Below, piece after piece: positions 6,684 through 13,253 of a DNA stretch of 14,918 nt. The translations under genes were made by a program, and so were the position numbers. The notes under the pieces were generated by a model that saw only the letters and a program-made list of their open reading frames with translations, did no database searches and was not told where the DNA came from. The DNA comes from JBBILO01 sp037444855 (GTDB lineage Bacteria > Patescibacteriota > Microgenomatia > UBA1406 > GWC2-37-13): contig JBBILO010000020.1 in the NCBI GenBank assembly GCA_037444855.1, positions 1 to 14,918 on the forward strand, read 5' to 3'. Position 1 is the first letter of the stretch. The number at the start of each line of letters is the position of its first letter.

Positions 6684-7139
6684 AATCACAAAGAGTGTCT
6701 TAACTAAAATCATGTTATAATCCATTTATTAAATTAGCCGATGAAAAGTTTAGTTTGAGAGAATTAAAAATCATCCCAAAAAGTGAAAGCAATTCATCAA
6801 CCAAAGGCAAGGAAATGGCACCAATATTCAATTTTTGAACAGAGAGTTAATATTGGAGGGGAGGTTGGTCGAACGATCGAGTGGAGAAAAAAGAACAATC
6901 AAAGAATGTTTCTTAATGCGTTCTATTTAACATTTTAATTGATAGATTTAACTTTGAATGATAAAGAATTCAAAATATTTAAAATAGGTTTTAAGACCAG
7001 AGAAACATTAGCCGATTATTTTAAAACTGTAAAAATTTCGAAGGGGCCATCCGAATGGGAGGAGTTTGTAATTTGTGATTTGTTTGCCAACTTAAAGAGA
7101 ATCCTGTGAGATTTTGTACTTTAATTTTTTTCAAAATTA
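6684..7139. other. Non-coding or decayed stretch upstream of the tRNA
   Basis: There is no intact gene in these 456 bases. The plus-strand frame beginning at 6768 stays open to a TAA at 6936-6938 and then, after that single in-frame stop, to a TGA at 7107-7109. The first part reads with normal-looking residue use (for example WHQYSIFEQRVNIGGEVGRT), so it may be a remnant gene. The last 70 bases hold repeat words shared with the arm intergenic regions (GTAATTTGTGATT at 7068-7080, AAGGGGCCAT near 7041). Confidence 0.5.
6783..7109 (+). pseudogene. Possible gene remnant interrupted by an in-frame stop
   Basis: From a GTG at 6783 the frame gives 51 residues (KAIHQPKARKWHQYS, then an IGGEVGRTIEWRKKNNQRMF segment, then NAFYLTF), stops at TAA 6936-6938, and the same frame continues for 56 more codons (LIDLTLNDKEFKIFKIGF and on) to TGA 7107-7109. 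A second short frame upstream (through about 6830) is open in another register, which would suit an older frameshift. I do not recognise the product. The final part overlaps repeat sequence, so the original end is probably lost. Chance openness of an AT-rich stretch remains possible. Confidence 0.35.
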
Positions 7140-7148
7140 TGCTATAAT
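7140..7148 (+). promoter_or_regulatory. Extended -10 promoter of the tRNA gene
   Basis: TGCTATAAT is a perfect extended -10 (TG at 7140-7141, TATAAT at 7143-7148). It ends 12 nt before the first tRNA base, leaving a short 5' leader for RNase P to remove. A weak -35-like TTTAAT lies at 7120-7125, 17 bp upstream; an extended -10 often works without a good -35. Confidence 0.75.
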
Positions 7149-7160
7149 GAATTATTAAAT

Positions 7161-7230
7161 TACGGGGTAGTGTACGGTGGCACAGGAGGCTCATAATCTC
7201 CTAGACCGGGTTCAACTCCCGGCCCCGTAA
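7161..7230 (+). tRNA. tRNA with CAU anticodon (elongator Met or Ile2)
   Basis: A full cloverleaf can be drawn: acceptor TACGGGG (7161-7167) with CCCCGTA (7223-7229) and discriminator A 7230; D arm GTGT/GCAC with loop ACGGTG; anticodon stem GGAGG/TCTCC around loop CTCATAA, anticodon CAT; four-base variable region TAGA; T arm CCGGG/CCCGG with loop TTCAACT. CCA is not encoded (CAC follows). It is not the initiator: position 1 is paired with 72 (T-A) and the anticodon stem lacks three consecutive G-C pairs. CAT could also be the lysidine-modified Ile tRNA that reads AUA. The sequence does not decide between elongator Met and Ile2. Confidence 0.95.
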
Positions 7231-7234
7231 CACT

Positions 7235-7274
7235 AGAAAGCGTCGCCGAAAAAAAGTGAGGAGTTACGCTTTCT
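7235..7274 (+). ncRNA. Hairpin 1 of a structured element after the tRNA
   Basis: A perfect 9-bp stem AGAAAGCGT (7235-7243) with ACGCTTTCT (7266-7274) closes a 22-nt A-rich loop. It begins four bases after the tRNA and has no T-run after it, so it is not a standard terminator. The loop word AGGAG (7259-7263) could pair with CTCCT (7281-7285) in the 5' arm of hairpin 2, giving a possible alternative fold. It may be part of a small RNA processed from the tRNA transcript. Confidence 0.5.
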
Positions 7275-7277
7275 TAT

Positions 7278-7351
7278 GTCCTCCTAATATCGCTCTTTGA
7301 GACCCCGAGCGAACAGCTATGAGTTAAGTCTCAAAGTAAGATATGGAGGAC
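7278..7351 (+). ncRNA. Hairpin 2: 21-bp interrupted stem of unknown role
   Basis: Three stacked helices form one long stem. GTCCTCC (7278-7284) pairs with GGAGGAC (7345-7351), ATATC (7287-7291) with GATAT (7340-7344), and CTTTGAGAC (7295-7303) with GTCTCAAAG (7328-7336). A 2-nt bulge and a small 3x3 internal loop separate the helices, and the 24-nt apical loop has a possible AGC/GCT mini-stem. Twenty-one perfect Watson-Crick pairs are far beyond chance. The stem buries the only Shine-Dalgarno-like GGAGG in this area. I do not recognise it as a known RNA family. It may be a small RNA, an attenuator, or a processed transcript end. Confidence 0.6.
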
Positions 7352-7353
7352 CG

Positions 7354-7362
7354 TGCTATACT
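7354..7362 (+). promoter_or_regulatory. Extended -10 promoter of the glycosyltransferase operon
   Basis: TGCTATACT (TG at 7354-7355, TATACT at 7357-7362) lies 2 nt after the long hairpin and ends 7 nt before the ATG at 7370, where transcription would start. This predicts a leaderless mRNA and favours 7370 as the start codon. No clear -35 box is visible. Confidence 0.55.
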
Positions 7363-7369
7363 TAAAATG

Positions 7370-8311
7370 ATGAAGAAAGATTTCCTCCTCTCAATCATCA
7401 TCCCAGTTTATAACGAAGAAAAAAACATTCTTCCTCTTCTTCATCGATTAATCCCCGTCATCAAAAAATATCCTTATGAAATAACTTTTATTAGCGATGG
7501 TTCAACTGATAACACCGAAACAATTATTAAAAATGAAGCAAAAAAAAATAACAATATCAAATTAATCTCTTTCCAAAGAAATTTTGGCCATCAAATGGCA
7601 TTGACCTGTGGCTATCAATATGCTAAAGGTGATGTTGTTGTCTCTATCGACGCCGACCTTCAAGATCCTCCAGAGATTATTCCTCAAATGATCGATCAAT
7701 GGCAAAAAGGATCAAAAATTGTTTACGCGAAAAGAAAAGAAAGAGAAGGTGAAGGATTTTTTAAAAAAATCACCGCTGATTTATTTTACCGATTAATCAA
7801 CCTTCTTTCAGATATTCCAATTCCCAAAGATGTGGGTGATTTTCGTCTTCTAGATAAAGAGGTAGTTTCGTTTCTTAATGAATTACCGGAAAGATCTCGT
7901 TTTCTTCGAGGATTAGTCGCCTGGCCCGGTTATCCTTCAACAGTGATTGAGTTTAAAAGGGAAAAAAGAAATGCTGGTCAAACTCATTATCCTTTTTCTA
8001 AGATGTTAAACTTTGCCCTCGAAGGAATAATTTCTTTTTCAATTAAACCTTTAAGGTTGGCATCTTATCTCGGTTTCTTAACGGCAATTTTTGGATTTCT
8101 TGGAATCATTTATGCTCTTTATCGTCGACTTTTTCTCCCCCATGAGTTTTGGGTTACCGGATGGACTGCTCTTTTTGTTGCTATCATGTTCTTAGGTGGA
8201 ATTCAACTGATCACTATTGGTATTATCGGCGAATATATTGGAAAAATCTATCATCAATTACAAAAACGACCGCTTTTTATTATTAAAGAAAAAGTTAATA
8301 TTGAGAAATGA
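7370..8311 (+). CDS. GT2 polyprenyl-phosphate glycosyltransferase (GtrB/DPM1-like)
   Basis: A 313-aa inverting GT-A glycosyltransferase with a membrane-anchored tail. It would move a sugar from a nucleotide donor to undecaprenyl phosphate on the cytoplasmic face, making a lipid-linked donor for envelope glycans. Motifs: SIIIPVYNEEKN (8-19), the donor-binding SDGSTDNT (42-49), the metal-binding Asp-x-Asp in SIDADLQDPPE (92-102), and DVGDFRLLDKEV (154-165). Two membrane segments follow at about 230-252 and 265-288, as in GtrB. The frame extends upstream to an ATG at 7343, but that codon sits inside the long hairpin; the -10 box and the usual MKKDFLLSIIIPVYNE beginning favour 7370 (7367 is an adjacent ATG). 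The stop overlaps the next small gene (ATGA). Confidence 0.94.
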   Translation: MKKDFLLSIIIPVYNEEKNILPLLHRLIPVIKKYPYEITFISDGSTDNTETIIKNEAKKNNNIKLISFQRNFGHQMALTCGYQYAKGDVVVSIDADLQDPPEIIPQMIDQWQKGSKIVYAKRKEREGEGFFKKITADLFYRLINLLSDIPIPKDVGDFRLLDKEVVSFLNELPERSRFLRGLVAWPGYPSTVIEFKREKRNAGQTHYPFSKMLNFALEGIISFSIKPLRLASYLGFLTAIFGFLGIIYALYRRLFLPHEFWVTGWTALFVAIMFLGGIQLITIGIIGEYIGKIYHQLQKRPLFIIKEKVNIEK

Positions 8312-8457
8312 GAGCTTTAGGTTATTTAATCATTCTTTTAGGTGGAGTATTTTTAATCCTTTTTCTAGTTAACTTTTTCCGAGAAAAAAACAAAATTTAT
8401 TCGCCAATTCCAGAAAGTCAAGGGATTAAAGTGATTCAAATCACACCAACAAAATAA
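8308..8457 (+). CDS. 49-aa single-pass membrane peptide coupled to the GT2 gene
   Basis: The ATG overlaps the glycosyltransferase stop by 4 bp (ATGA), the same coupling used elsewhere in this window, which makes the small frame credible. The product begins MRALGYLIILLGGVFLILF, one membrane segment at about residues 4-22, followed by a basic NFFREKNK turn and a Pro-containing tail of about 20 residues (SPIPESQGIKVIQITPTK). Its TAA (8455-8457) directly abuts the TAA of the convergent pilin gene. It is not a family I know; by position it could be an accessory subunit that stabilises or places the glycosyltransferase in the membrane. Confidence 0.7.
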   Translation: MRALGYLIILLGGVFLILFLVNFFREKNKIYSPIPESQGIKVIQITPTK

Positions 8458-8826
8458 TTATTGAGGAATCTCAAATTTAAATAGCGCTGTCCCGTCTCCT
8501 AAAAACAAAACACCAATGATAAAAAGAATGAGATACGACATCATAAAAAGAACTAATCCAATTATCGCAAACTTAATCGTACCTTGAGCTTTTTTAACTT
8601 TTTCAGCATTACCCAAAGAGGTGAGATAATTAAAAGCGCCAATGACCAACATAATAAATAACACTAAAACAAAAAATGCTGATGCCATAAAAAGTAAGTT
8701 GCCAAAAACAACCTCCAAACATTTTAAAGTAGGGACATCATTCACCAAACAACCTCCTTGACTGACATCTTTATCCCAATCTTGAATCTGCCCGTAAACA
8801 AAGGAAGAAAATAAAGAAAAAAGCAT
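8458..8826 (-). CDS. VirB2/TrbC-like (T4SS) pilin family protein, second copy
   Basis: A 122-aa small membrane protein of the type IV secretion pilin-like family common in Patescibacteria. It has a short hydrophobic start (MLFSLFSSFVYG), a segment with two cysteines (26 and 36), a first membrane helix (about 44-66), a short cytoplasmic turn with the shared motif G-x-x-E-x-x-x-K-A (GNAEKVKKA, 72-80), and a second membrane helix (about 84-108). VirB2-type pilins have the same two-helix hairpin. It lies 17 bp after the related gene on the same strand and shares its promoter. No ATPase or other secretion gene is nearby, so a complete system cannot be claimed; a role in surface pili or attachment is inferred. 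Confidence 0.75.
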   Translation of the reverse strand: MLFSLFSSFVYGQIQDWDKDVSQGGCLVNDVPTLKCLEVVFGNLLFMASAFFVLVLFIMLVIGAFNYLTSLGNAEKVKKAQGTIKFAIIGLVLFMMSYLILFIIGVLFLGDGTALFKFEIPQ

Positions 8827-8843
8827 TTTTGCTTAACAAACGA

Positions 8844-9209
8844 TTATTGAATTAAACCAGGAATTTTTATACCACAGCTTAAACCAAAGCAAATTACCTG
8901 CTTAAAGACTACTTGTTCCAATGTCACAACGATGGCGATAACGGCAACAATTAACACAATGCCGATCACGGCTGCTTGAATTTTTTCTCTTGCCTTTTCA
9001 ATATTTTCTTTACTCCCTCCAGAAGTAATCCAAGCAAAAGCGCCTAATAAAAGATATAGTAAAGCCACTAATGCTGCAATCGTGAAAAAGAATTTCATGA
9101 AAAACGAAAGAACGTTGGTTAGTGTTAAGGTCGATGGATTAAAATCCAATGGTAATGTCGGCTGTTGGATTGTTTGTTGAGCTAAAACAGTAAAAATAAG
9201 CGAAAACAT
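8844..9209 (-). CDS. VirB2/TrbC-like (T4SS) pilin family protein, first copy
   Basis: A 121-aa membrane protein with the same plan as its neighbour: hydrophobic start MFSLIFTVLAQ (possible signal sequence), a Thr/Pro-rich stretch (12-32), a first membrane helix (about 35-60), a basic turn GGSKENIEKAREKIQAA (67-83), and a second membrane helix (about 84-105). The end has two cysteines (113 and 117). The turn and helix pattern is the part most alike in the two proteins, so they look like diverged paralogues, possibly two subunits of one fibre or channel. A TTGACA / TATAAT promoter lies directly upstream, with the -10 box ending 9 nt before the ATG, which supports this start and suggests strong, nearly leaderless expression. 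Confidence 0.77.
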   Translation of the reverse strand: MFSLIFTVLAQQTIQQPTLPLDFNPSTLTLTNVLSFFMKFFFTIAALVALLYLLLGAFAWITSGGSKENIEKAREKIQAAVIGIVLIVAVIAIVVTLEQVVFKQVICFGLSCGIKIPGLIQ

Positions 9210-9215
9210 GCTTAT

Positions 9216-9245
9216 ATTATTATAAAATTAATTATCATTTGTCAA
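9216..9245 (-). promoter_or_regulatory. Pilin operon promoter overlapping the tatD promoter
   Basis: Reading the minus strand, a consensus TTGACA (9245-9240) is followed after 15 bp by TATAAT (9224-9219); a second hexamer, AATAAT (9221-9216), would give an 18-bp spacer. TATAAT ends 9 nt before the pilin ATG at 9209. On the plus strand TATAAA (9221-9226) overlaps the same bases and could start the tatD mRNA near 9233. The TTGACA site also overlaps the tatD ribosome-binding region. Confidence 0.7.
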
Positions 9246-9249
9246 GAGG
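9245..9249 (+). promoter_or_regulatory. Shine-Dalgarno site deciding the tatD start
   Basis: AGAGG (9245-9249) lies 7 nt before the ATG at 9257, an ideal distance. It rules against the upstream TTG at 9239, whose reading would pass through the site itself. It is one of few clear ribosome-binding sites in this window. Confidence 0.7.
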
Positions 9250-9256
9250 TATTAAA

Positions 9257-10105
9257 ATGGTACTTATTGACACCCATTGCCATCTTAATTTTGAAACTTT
9301 TTTAAATAAAGAACAAAGGATTGTTAAAAATGCCATTAAAAAAGATGTAAAGGCAATTGTTGTTCCTGGAACTGATCTTAAGACATCACAAAAAGCAATA
9401 TCTTTAGCTAAAAAATTTTCTAATCTTTACGCCGCTATCGGCATTCATCCTCATCATGTTTATCAATATCAAAAATCAAATAACACCAATCAAAGTAAAT
9501 TAGAGATTAAAAGCGATTTGCAAAAAATCGAAATGCTTTTATCCCAATCAAAAGTAGTCGCTATCGGCGAAATTGGCCTTGATCGACATATTTATCAAAA
9601 AACAAAATATCAAGATTATCAAATTAATGAGGAATTTATTAATTTACAAAAAGAGATCTTTATTGAACAAATAAAATTGGCTCATCAATATAAAAAAGCT
9701 TTAATTATCCACAATCGCCAAGCAAAAGATGATTTATTAAAGATTTTAACCGATTACCGACAACTCATTGCCAACTACCTAGCCGTTTTTCACTGCTGTG
9801 AACCAGAAGAAGGATTATTAAATTTTGCGATTAAAAATAAGGTCTATATTGGTGTTGATGGCGATATTACTTACAATAAAAAAAAACAAGATTTTATTAA
9901 AAAAGTACCCCTTTCCCTTTTAGTTTTAGAAACTGACTCACCTTTTCTTATCCCTGAACCCTTAAGATCAAAAAAAATCTACCCCAACCAACCAGCCAAT
10001 CTAAGATTACTCGCTGAATTTATGGCTAAACTTCTTAATATTAAACTTGAAAAATTAGCTAACATTACAACAGAGAATGCGATTAGGTTGTTTCAATTAG
10101 AATAG
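9257..10105 (+). CDS. tatD: TatD family metal-dependent deoxyribonuclease
   Basis: A 282-aa TIM-barrel hydrolase of the TatD family, cytoplasmic 3'-5' nucleases linked to DNA repair and DNA turnover, also called YcfH/YabD-like. Metal ligands are all visible: DTHCHL with His7 and His9, AIGEIGLD with Glu105, LIIHNRQA with His152, VFHC with His179 and LETDSPFL with Asp227. The length is slightly above the usual 255-265, with extra residues in a Gln/Asn/Lys-rich stretch after IHPHH (about 70-85). After VFHC the common F-S-G is C-E-P here, a departure near the active site. The ATG at 9257 is chosen because a good ribosome-binding site precedes it. The gene is divergent from the pilin operon, sharing a promoter gap, and ends 57 bp before the right arm. 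Confidence 0.95.
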   Translation: MVLIDTHCHLNFETFLNKEQRIVKNAIKKDVKAIVVPGTDLKTSQKAISLAKKFSNLYAAIGIHPHHVYQYQKSNNTNQSKLEIKSDLQKIEMLLSQSKVVAIGEIGLDRHIYQKTKYQDYQINEEFINLQKEIFIEQIKLAHQYKKALIIHNRQAKDDLLKILTDYRQLIANYLAVFHCCEPEEGLLNFAIKNKVYIGVDGDITYNKKKQDFIKKVPLSLLVLETDSPFLIPEPLRSKKIYPNQPANLRLLAEFMAKLLNIKLEKLANITTENAIRLFQLE

Positions 10106-10147
10106 AATCGTAATAACATCTAAATGTAACAAAGTATAAAAGTGTAA

Positions 10148-10162
10148 AGTCCCGAAGGGACT
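10148..10162. repeat. Hairpin at the inner edge of the right arm
   Basis: AGTCCCGAAGGGACT forms a perfect 6-bp stem with a 3-base loop, 42 bp after the tatD stop and immediately before the arm begins at 10163 with a second palindrome. On the minus strand it is followed by TTTACACTTTT, a weak T-rich tail, so it could end transcription coming from the arm. It has no equivalent at the left junction. Confidence 0.5.
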
Positions 10163-10597
10163 CTCCGAATCGGAGGAGTGTAAAAGAGTATCAACGTGGA
10201 AATCAGTTAAATCGGTTAACTAGTTGCTAGTTTTACTGATCTGCAGGATGTTTTCTTTTGTCGTTCCAAGCCAAGCAAAAAGTCGTTTCTCCTGCCATTC
10301 CGAGGAATCTAGCGAGCGAAGCGAGCGTAAAGAATAAAGACGCTAACGCCAGATTTCTCTCCTCGAACCCTCCAATTCGGAGGGCAGGCTCGGGGGGGTT
10401 GAAATGACTAAGGTAAAGCAATCTTATTTTTTCGCCTAATAATTTGAGGAAAATTATCATTTAAAATTAAAAATTTACTTACTGTAATTTGTAATTTGTG
10501 ATTAGGAATCCCAAAGGGGGCCATTTGGGGTTTGTAATCCAAAAAGAGGTTTCTTTTGGGTTCCACGTTTCAGGTTCTAAGTTTCAATTTAAATCGA
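10163..10597. repeat. Repeat-rich intergenic stretch (right)
   Basis: This is the mirror of 4322-4756 and has the same content: the palindrome CTCCGAATCGGAG at the inner edge, the GC-rich element with AGCGAGCGAAGCGAGCG (10310-10326), CTCCAATTCGGAG (near 10370), and the word GTAATTTGTGATT (10491-10503). No credible gene is present. It separates tatD from the end of the secreted-protein gene. Confidence 0.75.
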
Positions 10598-11776
10598 TTA
10601 ATAAAACAGCAGAGATAACACTACCCCTACCACTATCCCTATCTCCCACGACTGCATCTGCCACCCGACAATCCCACCAAGAATAAATTCGCCAATCATC
10701 AAAAACAGATTAAATTCTTTTTTAATGCCAACGGCCAAATGAAGTACTGTTATGTAAGTAACGGCAAAGATAAGATAAAAAAATAAATTAAATTTATTAC
10801 TCAATTCGTGAAACGATTGATAATCAATATCGTTCGAAAAAATTTTAGTTGGATTAAATAAAGTCTCACTTTGTGTTGGTGGTTGAATAGGAATATCAAA
10901 AAAAGGGGGAATAATAGTTGACGGAGAAATTAGTATCAGAGTAGGTGTAGGTGCAATTGAAATTATTGATGTTACTGTATCAGGCGGTGAAGAAATTGCG
11001 TTTTTTGTAATAAATACTACCTCTCCCTTGTCAAGAACTAAAGTATTAAGAGTAAAATTTTCTGGAGAAGATTTTTTATTTGAATAAAAAAAGAAATTCG
11101 CAAATGAAGAAAGTTCATCAAAACTAAAACTTTTTATTTGATTGCTTAAATTAGTAAACATAGCAAAGTCACTACCAATAATTCCAACTACATCGGGAGG
11201 ATTTTCGTACTTTCCATCTTTTTGGAACTTAATCCAAGGGTCTCCATTGCCTCGATGTAAAAGAGGATATTTAATTTTAGCGTCATCGCTTAAAAATTTT
11301 AAATAAGCTAAAAGAAGTTTTTTACGAAATTCGCTACTGGTATTAATATCTCCGATATTGATATATCGAGTTCCTCTTATGTAAAAAAAAGTAGCTGATG
11401 AAAGTAAAGCGGTAAAATAAACATCATCTGATACGGGAGAAATACTTCTAAATAGTAACGGTGTTTTACAATGATCGAAAACCGTATCAAAAAAGACATC
11501 GCTAAGTTCCTTTGTGCTCACTTTTTCGTCAATTTTAACTCCAATGATAGTACCTGTCGCGTTTACGCATTGTCTCCAATCATAGATATTTAAATAATTA
11601 TTACTGCATGTTGGTTCTTCTTTCAACTTTCCATTATTGATATAGGGAGTAAATCTATTATCATTAATTTTATCTTCAGAACATAAAATTAAATTAGAAA
11701 CTAACTCTGCTTTTGTAATTTTTGGAAAAGTAAATGCAATAACAGTTATAAACAAACCAACTAAAAATTTATTCAT
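10598..11776 (-). CDS. Secreted or membrane-anchored protein, right-arm copy
   Basis: Identical in sequence to the left-arm gene ending at 4321: signal peptide (1-23), external domain with cysteines 32, 57, 70 and 103, Pro/Thr/Ile linker (about 263-305) and about three carboxyl-terminal membrane segments. Its ATG again overlaps the glycosyltransferase stop by 4 bp. Whether this is a real second gene depends on whether the inverted repeat is real. Confidence 0.65.
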   Translation of the reverse strand: MNKFLVGLFITVIAFTFPKITKAELVSNLILCSEDKINDNRFTPYINNGKLKEEPTCSNNYLNIYDWRQCVNATGTIIGVKIDEKVSTKELSDVFFDTVFDHCKTPLLFRSISPVSDDVYFTALLSSATFFYIRGTRYINIGDINTSSEFRKKLLLAYLKFLSDDAKIKYPLLHRGNGDPWIKFQKDGKYENPPDVVGIIGSDFAMFTNLSNQIKSFSFDELSSFANFFFYSNKKSSPENFTLNTLVLDKGEVVFITKNAISSPPDTVTSIISIAPTPTLILISPSTIIPPFFDIPIQPPTQSETLFNPTKIFSNDIDYQSFHELSNKFNLFFYLIFAVTYITVLHLAVGIKKEFNLFLMIGEFILGGIVGWQMQSWEIGIVVGVVLSLLFY

Positions 11777-12843
11777 ACAATATGTAAAATTTGTTTTACA
11801 AACTCTTTCCTTGAAAAAAATTCTGACCGTTGTTCGGCAGTTAAACCCAATTGCTCCCTTAATCGATAATTAAAAAATATTTCACATATTTTAATGGCAA
11901 TTTCATTAGGATTATTAGGATTAGCAATTAAAACGCCCTGATTATCACTTACCTCTTGTAAAACGTCGATTTTTGAAATAACTGATGGGCATTTTTGAGA
12001 GGCGGCTTCCAAATAGGAAAAACCAAAACCCTCATCGAAAGAAACCAAAAGATTGACTCTTGCATGTTGATAAAGTTGAATCAACCGATCATCAGCAACA
12101 TAACCTAGGAAAATAAATCTTTTATCATTTTTTGTTAAAGAAAAAAATTCCCGCAAAGACTTTTGCCAAGGATGTATTAATTTTTGAGTTTTTAAATCTT
12201 GAAAAACCTTTCCAACAAAAACAGCGGTCACATTAATAATCTTTATCGCCTTAGCTAAATTAACTAAATTTTTATTCCAAGTGGCGTCGCCAACATAAAG
12301 ACAAAAGTGAGAAGTTAAAACCGAAAGATCAAAATTTTTATATAGATTTTTTGATTTCAATTTGGTTTTTTGACTTTTGATTTTTGATTTTTGACCTTTA
12401 TTGATAAAAATTTGCGGCAAACATGGATAAATCACCGTTATCTTATCCGCTGGTAGTTTTAAAATATTAATCATGTCTTTTTTGCTAGCATAAGAATCGG
12501 TAATCACCAAATCATAATATTTTAAAATTAAGCGATTAAAAAAATAAAAAAATTTTCCCTTCAATCCAATCGGAAAATGGTTTGGATATTTTAAAGGAAT
12601 CAAATCATGAATGACAGCAATCTGTTTTTTTGCCACTTTTTTTAAAAAAAGTGGTCTTTGAAAAAAATTAAAAAAAGGGTTGATGAGAACATCAATATTT
12701 TTTAGTTGAAGAATTTCTCTTTCATTAAGAAACTGCCATTGGGGAAAGTTTTCTTTCAATATTTGAAGATATCGTCCAATTCCCCGGACGCGGCTTTTTT
12801 CATCGCTTACGGTTGGGTCATAAACGACAACTTTTTTAATCAT
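11773..12843 (-). CDS. GT4-type glycosyltransferase, right-arm copy (Tyr109)
   Basis: The 356-aa product matches the left-arm protein except at residue 109, Tyr (TAT) in place of Asn (AAT), from the one base difference between the arms (12519). The site is in LILKYYDLVITDSY, just before the strand leading into the domain linker, away from the E-x7-E motif (Glu271 and Glu279), so activity is unlikely to be lost. The ATG overlaps the end of the yjbQ copy by 8 bases. The Lys/Ser/Gln-rich linker insertion is also present. Confidence 0.85.
   Translation of the reverse strand: MIKKVVVYDPTVSDEKSRVRGIGRYLQILKENFPQWQFLNEREILQLKNIDVLINPFFNFFQRPLFLKKVAKKQIAVIHDLIPLKYPNHFPIGLKGKFFYFFNRLILKYYDLVITDSYASKKDMINILKLPADKITVIYPCLPQIFINKGQKSKIKSQKTKLKSKNLYKNFDLSVLTSHFCLYVGDATWNKNLVNLAKAIKIINVTAVFVGKVFQDLKTQKLIHPWQKSLREFFSLTKNDKRFIFLGYVADDRLIQLYQHARVNLLVSFDEGFGFSYLEAASQKCPSVISKIDVLQEVSDNQGVLIANPNNPNEIAIKICEIFFNYRLREQLGLTAEQRSEFFSRKEFVKQILHIV
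12347..12400 (-). repeat. Low-complexity repeat inside the GT4 gene, right copy
   Basis: This mirrors 2519-2572. On the plus strand it reads as TTTTGACTTTTGATTTTTG-type units, in frame within the glycosyltransferase gene on the minus strand. Confidence 0.6.
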
Positions 12844-13249
12844 TTTCTTTAATAAAACTGATGACGATTTCTCTTTCTCTACCGCGAGTATCAAAATCAA
12901 GAAGAACGACTCTTTGCCAAATCCCTAAATAAAGTCGACCATTTTTAATCGGAATTGTTAAGCTTGGTCCAAACAAAGTTGCTCGCAAATGTGCCGCTCC
13001 ATTGTCATCGCCCCAAGTTTGGTGGTGATGATAATTTTTTTGGTAAGGAATAATTCTCTCTAAAAATTCTTTTAAATCTTGATAAAGATTTTCATCAGCT
13101 TCAATAGTCGTTAAACTGGCGGTTGAACCAAGAACAAAAAGACAAATTAAACCAGTTTCAAACTTCTCCTTTTTTACCTCTTTTTGGATTAACTCAGTAA
13201 TATCAATAATATCGCTCCAACCCTGAGTGGTTATTCGCAAGGTCTTCAT
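12836..13249 (-). CDS. yjbQ: YjbQ / UPF0047 family protein, right-arm copy
   Basis: Identical to the left-arm 137-aa protein, with the His cluster (74-76), the W-G-D-D-N-G motif (79-84), GPSLTIP (94-100) and LGIWQ (108-112) intact. The ATG at 13249 is used for the same reason as in the left arm: a -10 box ends 9 nt before it. It is first in the operon with the glycosyltransferase and the secreted protein. Confidence 0.9.
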   Translation of the reverse strand: MKTLRITTQGWSDIIDITELIQKEVKKEKFETGLICLFVLGSTASLTTIEADENLYQDLKEFLERIIPYQKNYHHHQTWGDDNGAAHLRATLFGPSLTIPIKNGRLYLGIWQRVVLLDFDTRGREREIVISFIKEND

Positions 13250-13253
13250 TATA

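Noticed and set aside
7161..7230. Initiator tRNA-fMet
   Set aside because: Position 1 pairs with 72 and the anticodon stem lacks the three G-C pairs typical of initiators.
7343..7369. Upstream ATG for the GT2 glycosyltransferase
   Set aside because: The codon is buried in a 21-bp hairpin, and the -10 box at 7357-7362 would start transcription after it. The family normally begins near the ATG at 7370.
10106..10162. Strong rho-independent terminator after tatD
   Set aside because: The hairpin at 10148-10162 has no T-run on the plus strand; it is followed by another palindrome.
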